Below, piece by piece: positions 5,856 to 6,017 of a stretch of 6,017 nt of DNA; positions within the stretch are counted from its first letter, which is position 1, and the number at the start of each line of letters is the position of its first letter. Position numbers and translations under genes: made by a program. The notes below the pieces were generated by a model. That model saw only the letters and a program-made list of their open reading frames with translations. It ran no database searches and had not been told where the DNA came from. This DNA comes from Cytophagaceae bacterium (lineage in GTDB: Bacteria; Bacteroidota; Bacteroidia; Cytophagales; Spirosomataceae), in NCBI GenBank assembly GCA_947459055.1, contig CANHCG010000122.1:1-6017 (forward strand), written 5' to 3'.

Positions 5856-6017
5856 ATGGAATTTACTGTTAACCAAATAGCTGAATTAGTACAAGGTACA
5901 GTAAATGGAGACGGAGATCAGGTTATCTCAGGTTTTGATAAAATAGAAGAAGGCAAAAAAGGGAGTATCTCCTTTTTAGCTAATCCCAAATACGAGGCAT
6001 TTTTATACGAAACAGGG
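5856..6017 (+). CDS. lpxD: LpxD, UDP-3-O-acylglucosamine N-acyltransferase, N-terminal part only
   Basis: The first 54 codons are present and the gene runs off the right edge. LpxD adds the N-linked hydroxyacyl chain from acyl-ACP to UDP-3-O-acylglucosamine, the third step of lipid A synthesis, in the cytoplasm. The visible part matches the N-terminal uridine-binding domain of the family: an opening FTVNQIAELVQGTVNGDGD, then ISGFDKIEEGKKGSISFLANPKY, which carries the typical 'G-x-ISFLANPKY' motif. The left-handed helix repeats and the catalytic His lie outside the window. The start is set by an ATG 9 bases after AGGAGA. In many Bacteroidota lpxD is followed by an lpxC-fabZ fusion gene and lpxA, which would be expected downstream here. 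The assignment is strong despite the truncation. Confidence 0.92.
   Translation, partial: MEFTVNQIAELVQGTVNGDGDQVISGFDKIEEGKKGSISFLANPKYEAFLYETG

Overview
The window looks like a chromosomal segment from a Bacteroidota bacterium, possibly a Cytophagales-type lineage (the order is a guess). The evidence is AT-rich DNA, an outer-membrane barrel protein with a carboxypeptidase-D-like N-terminal domain, several matches to the Bacteroidota -7 promoter motif TAnnTTTG, little use of Shine-Dalgarno sequences at some genes, and an HD-hydrolase gene followed by lpxD. The lpxD gene implies a Gram-negative envelope with lipid A.

Layout. Positions 1-1100 (minus strand) hold most of a secreted type-B carboxylesterase. 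It reads open off the left edge and so lacks its C-terminal part. A 137-base divergent intergenic region separates it from a plus-strand gene at 1238-3850 for a large outer-membrane beta-barrel (TonB-dependent-receptor-like) protein with methionine-rich segments. A strong symmetric hairpin terminator (3863-3903) lies between that gene and a convergent 63-residue cysteine-rich metal-binding protein (3919-4110, minus). An AT-rich gap with no convincing gene follows, then a perfect 12-bp terminator hairpin (4341-4379) and a minus-strand tRNA with anticodon CAU (4390-4463). On the plus strand, a SAMHD1-like HD phosphohydrolase gene (4573-5817) is followed after 38 bases by the start of lpxD (5856 to the right edge).

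How the genes relate. The esterase and the barrel protein share a divergent control region and are both envelope or exported proteins. A link such as hydrolysis plus uptake of one substrate is possible but unproven. The HD gene and lpxD lie in the same direction and may be co-transcribed, although a good -7 motif inside the end of the HD gene could give lpxD its own promoter. The small Cys-rich protein and the tRNA look like independent single-gene units with their own terminators.

I found no mobile element, CRISPR array, toxin-antitoxin or defence system, and nothing that amounts to a clearly new system. The least-characterised items are the Cys-rich miniprotein, the Met-rich segments of the barrel protein, and the mismatched acceptor stem of the CAU tRNA.
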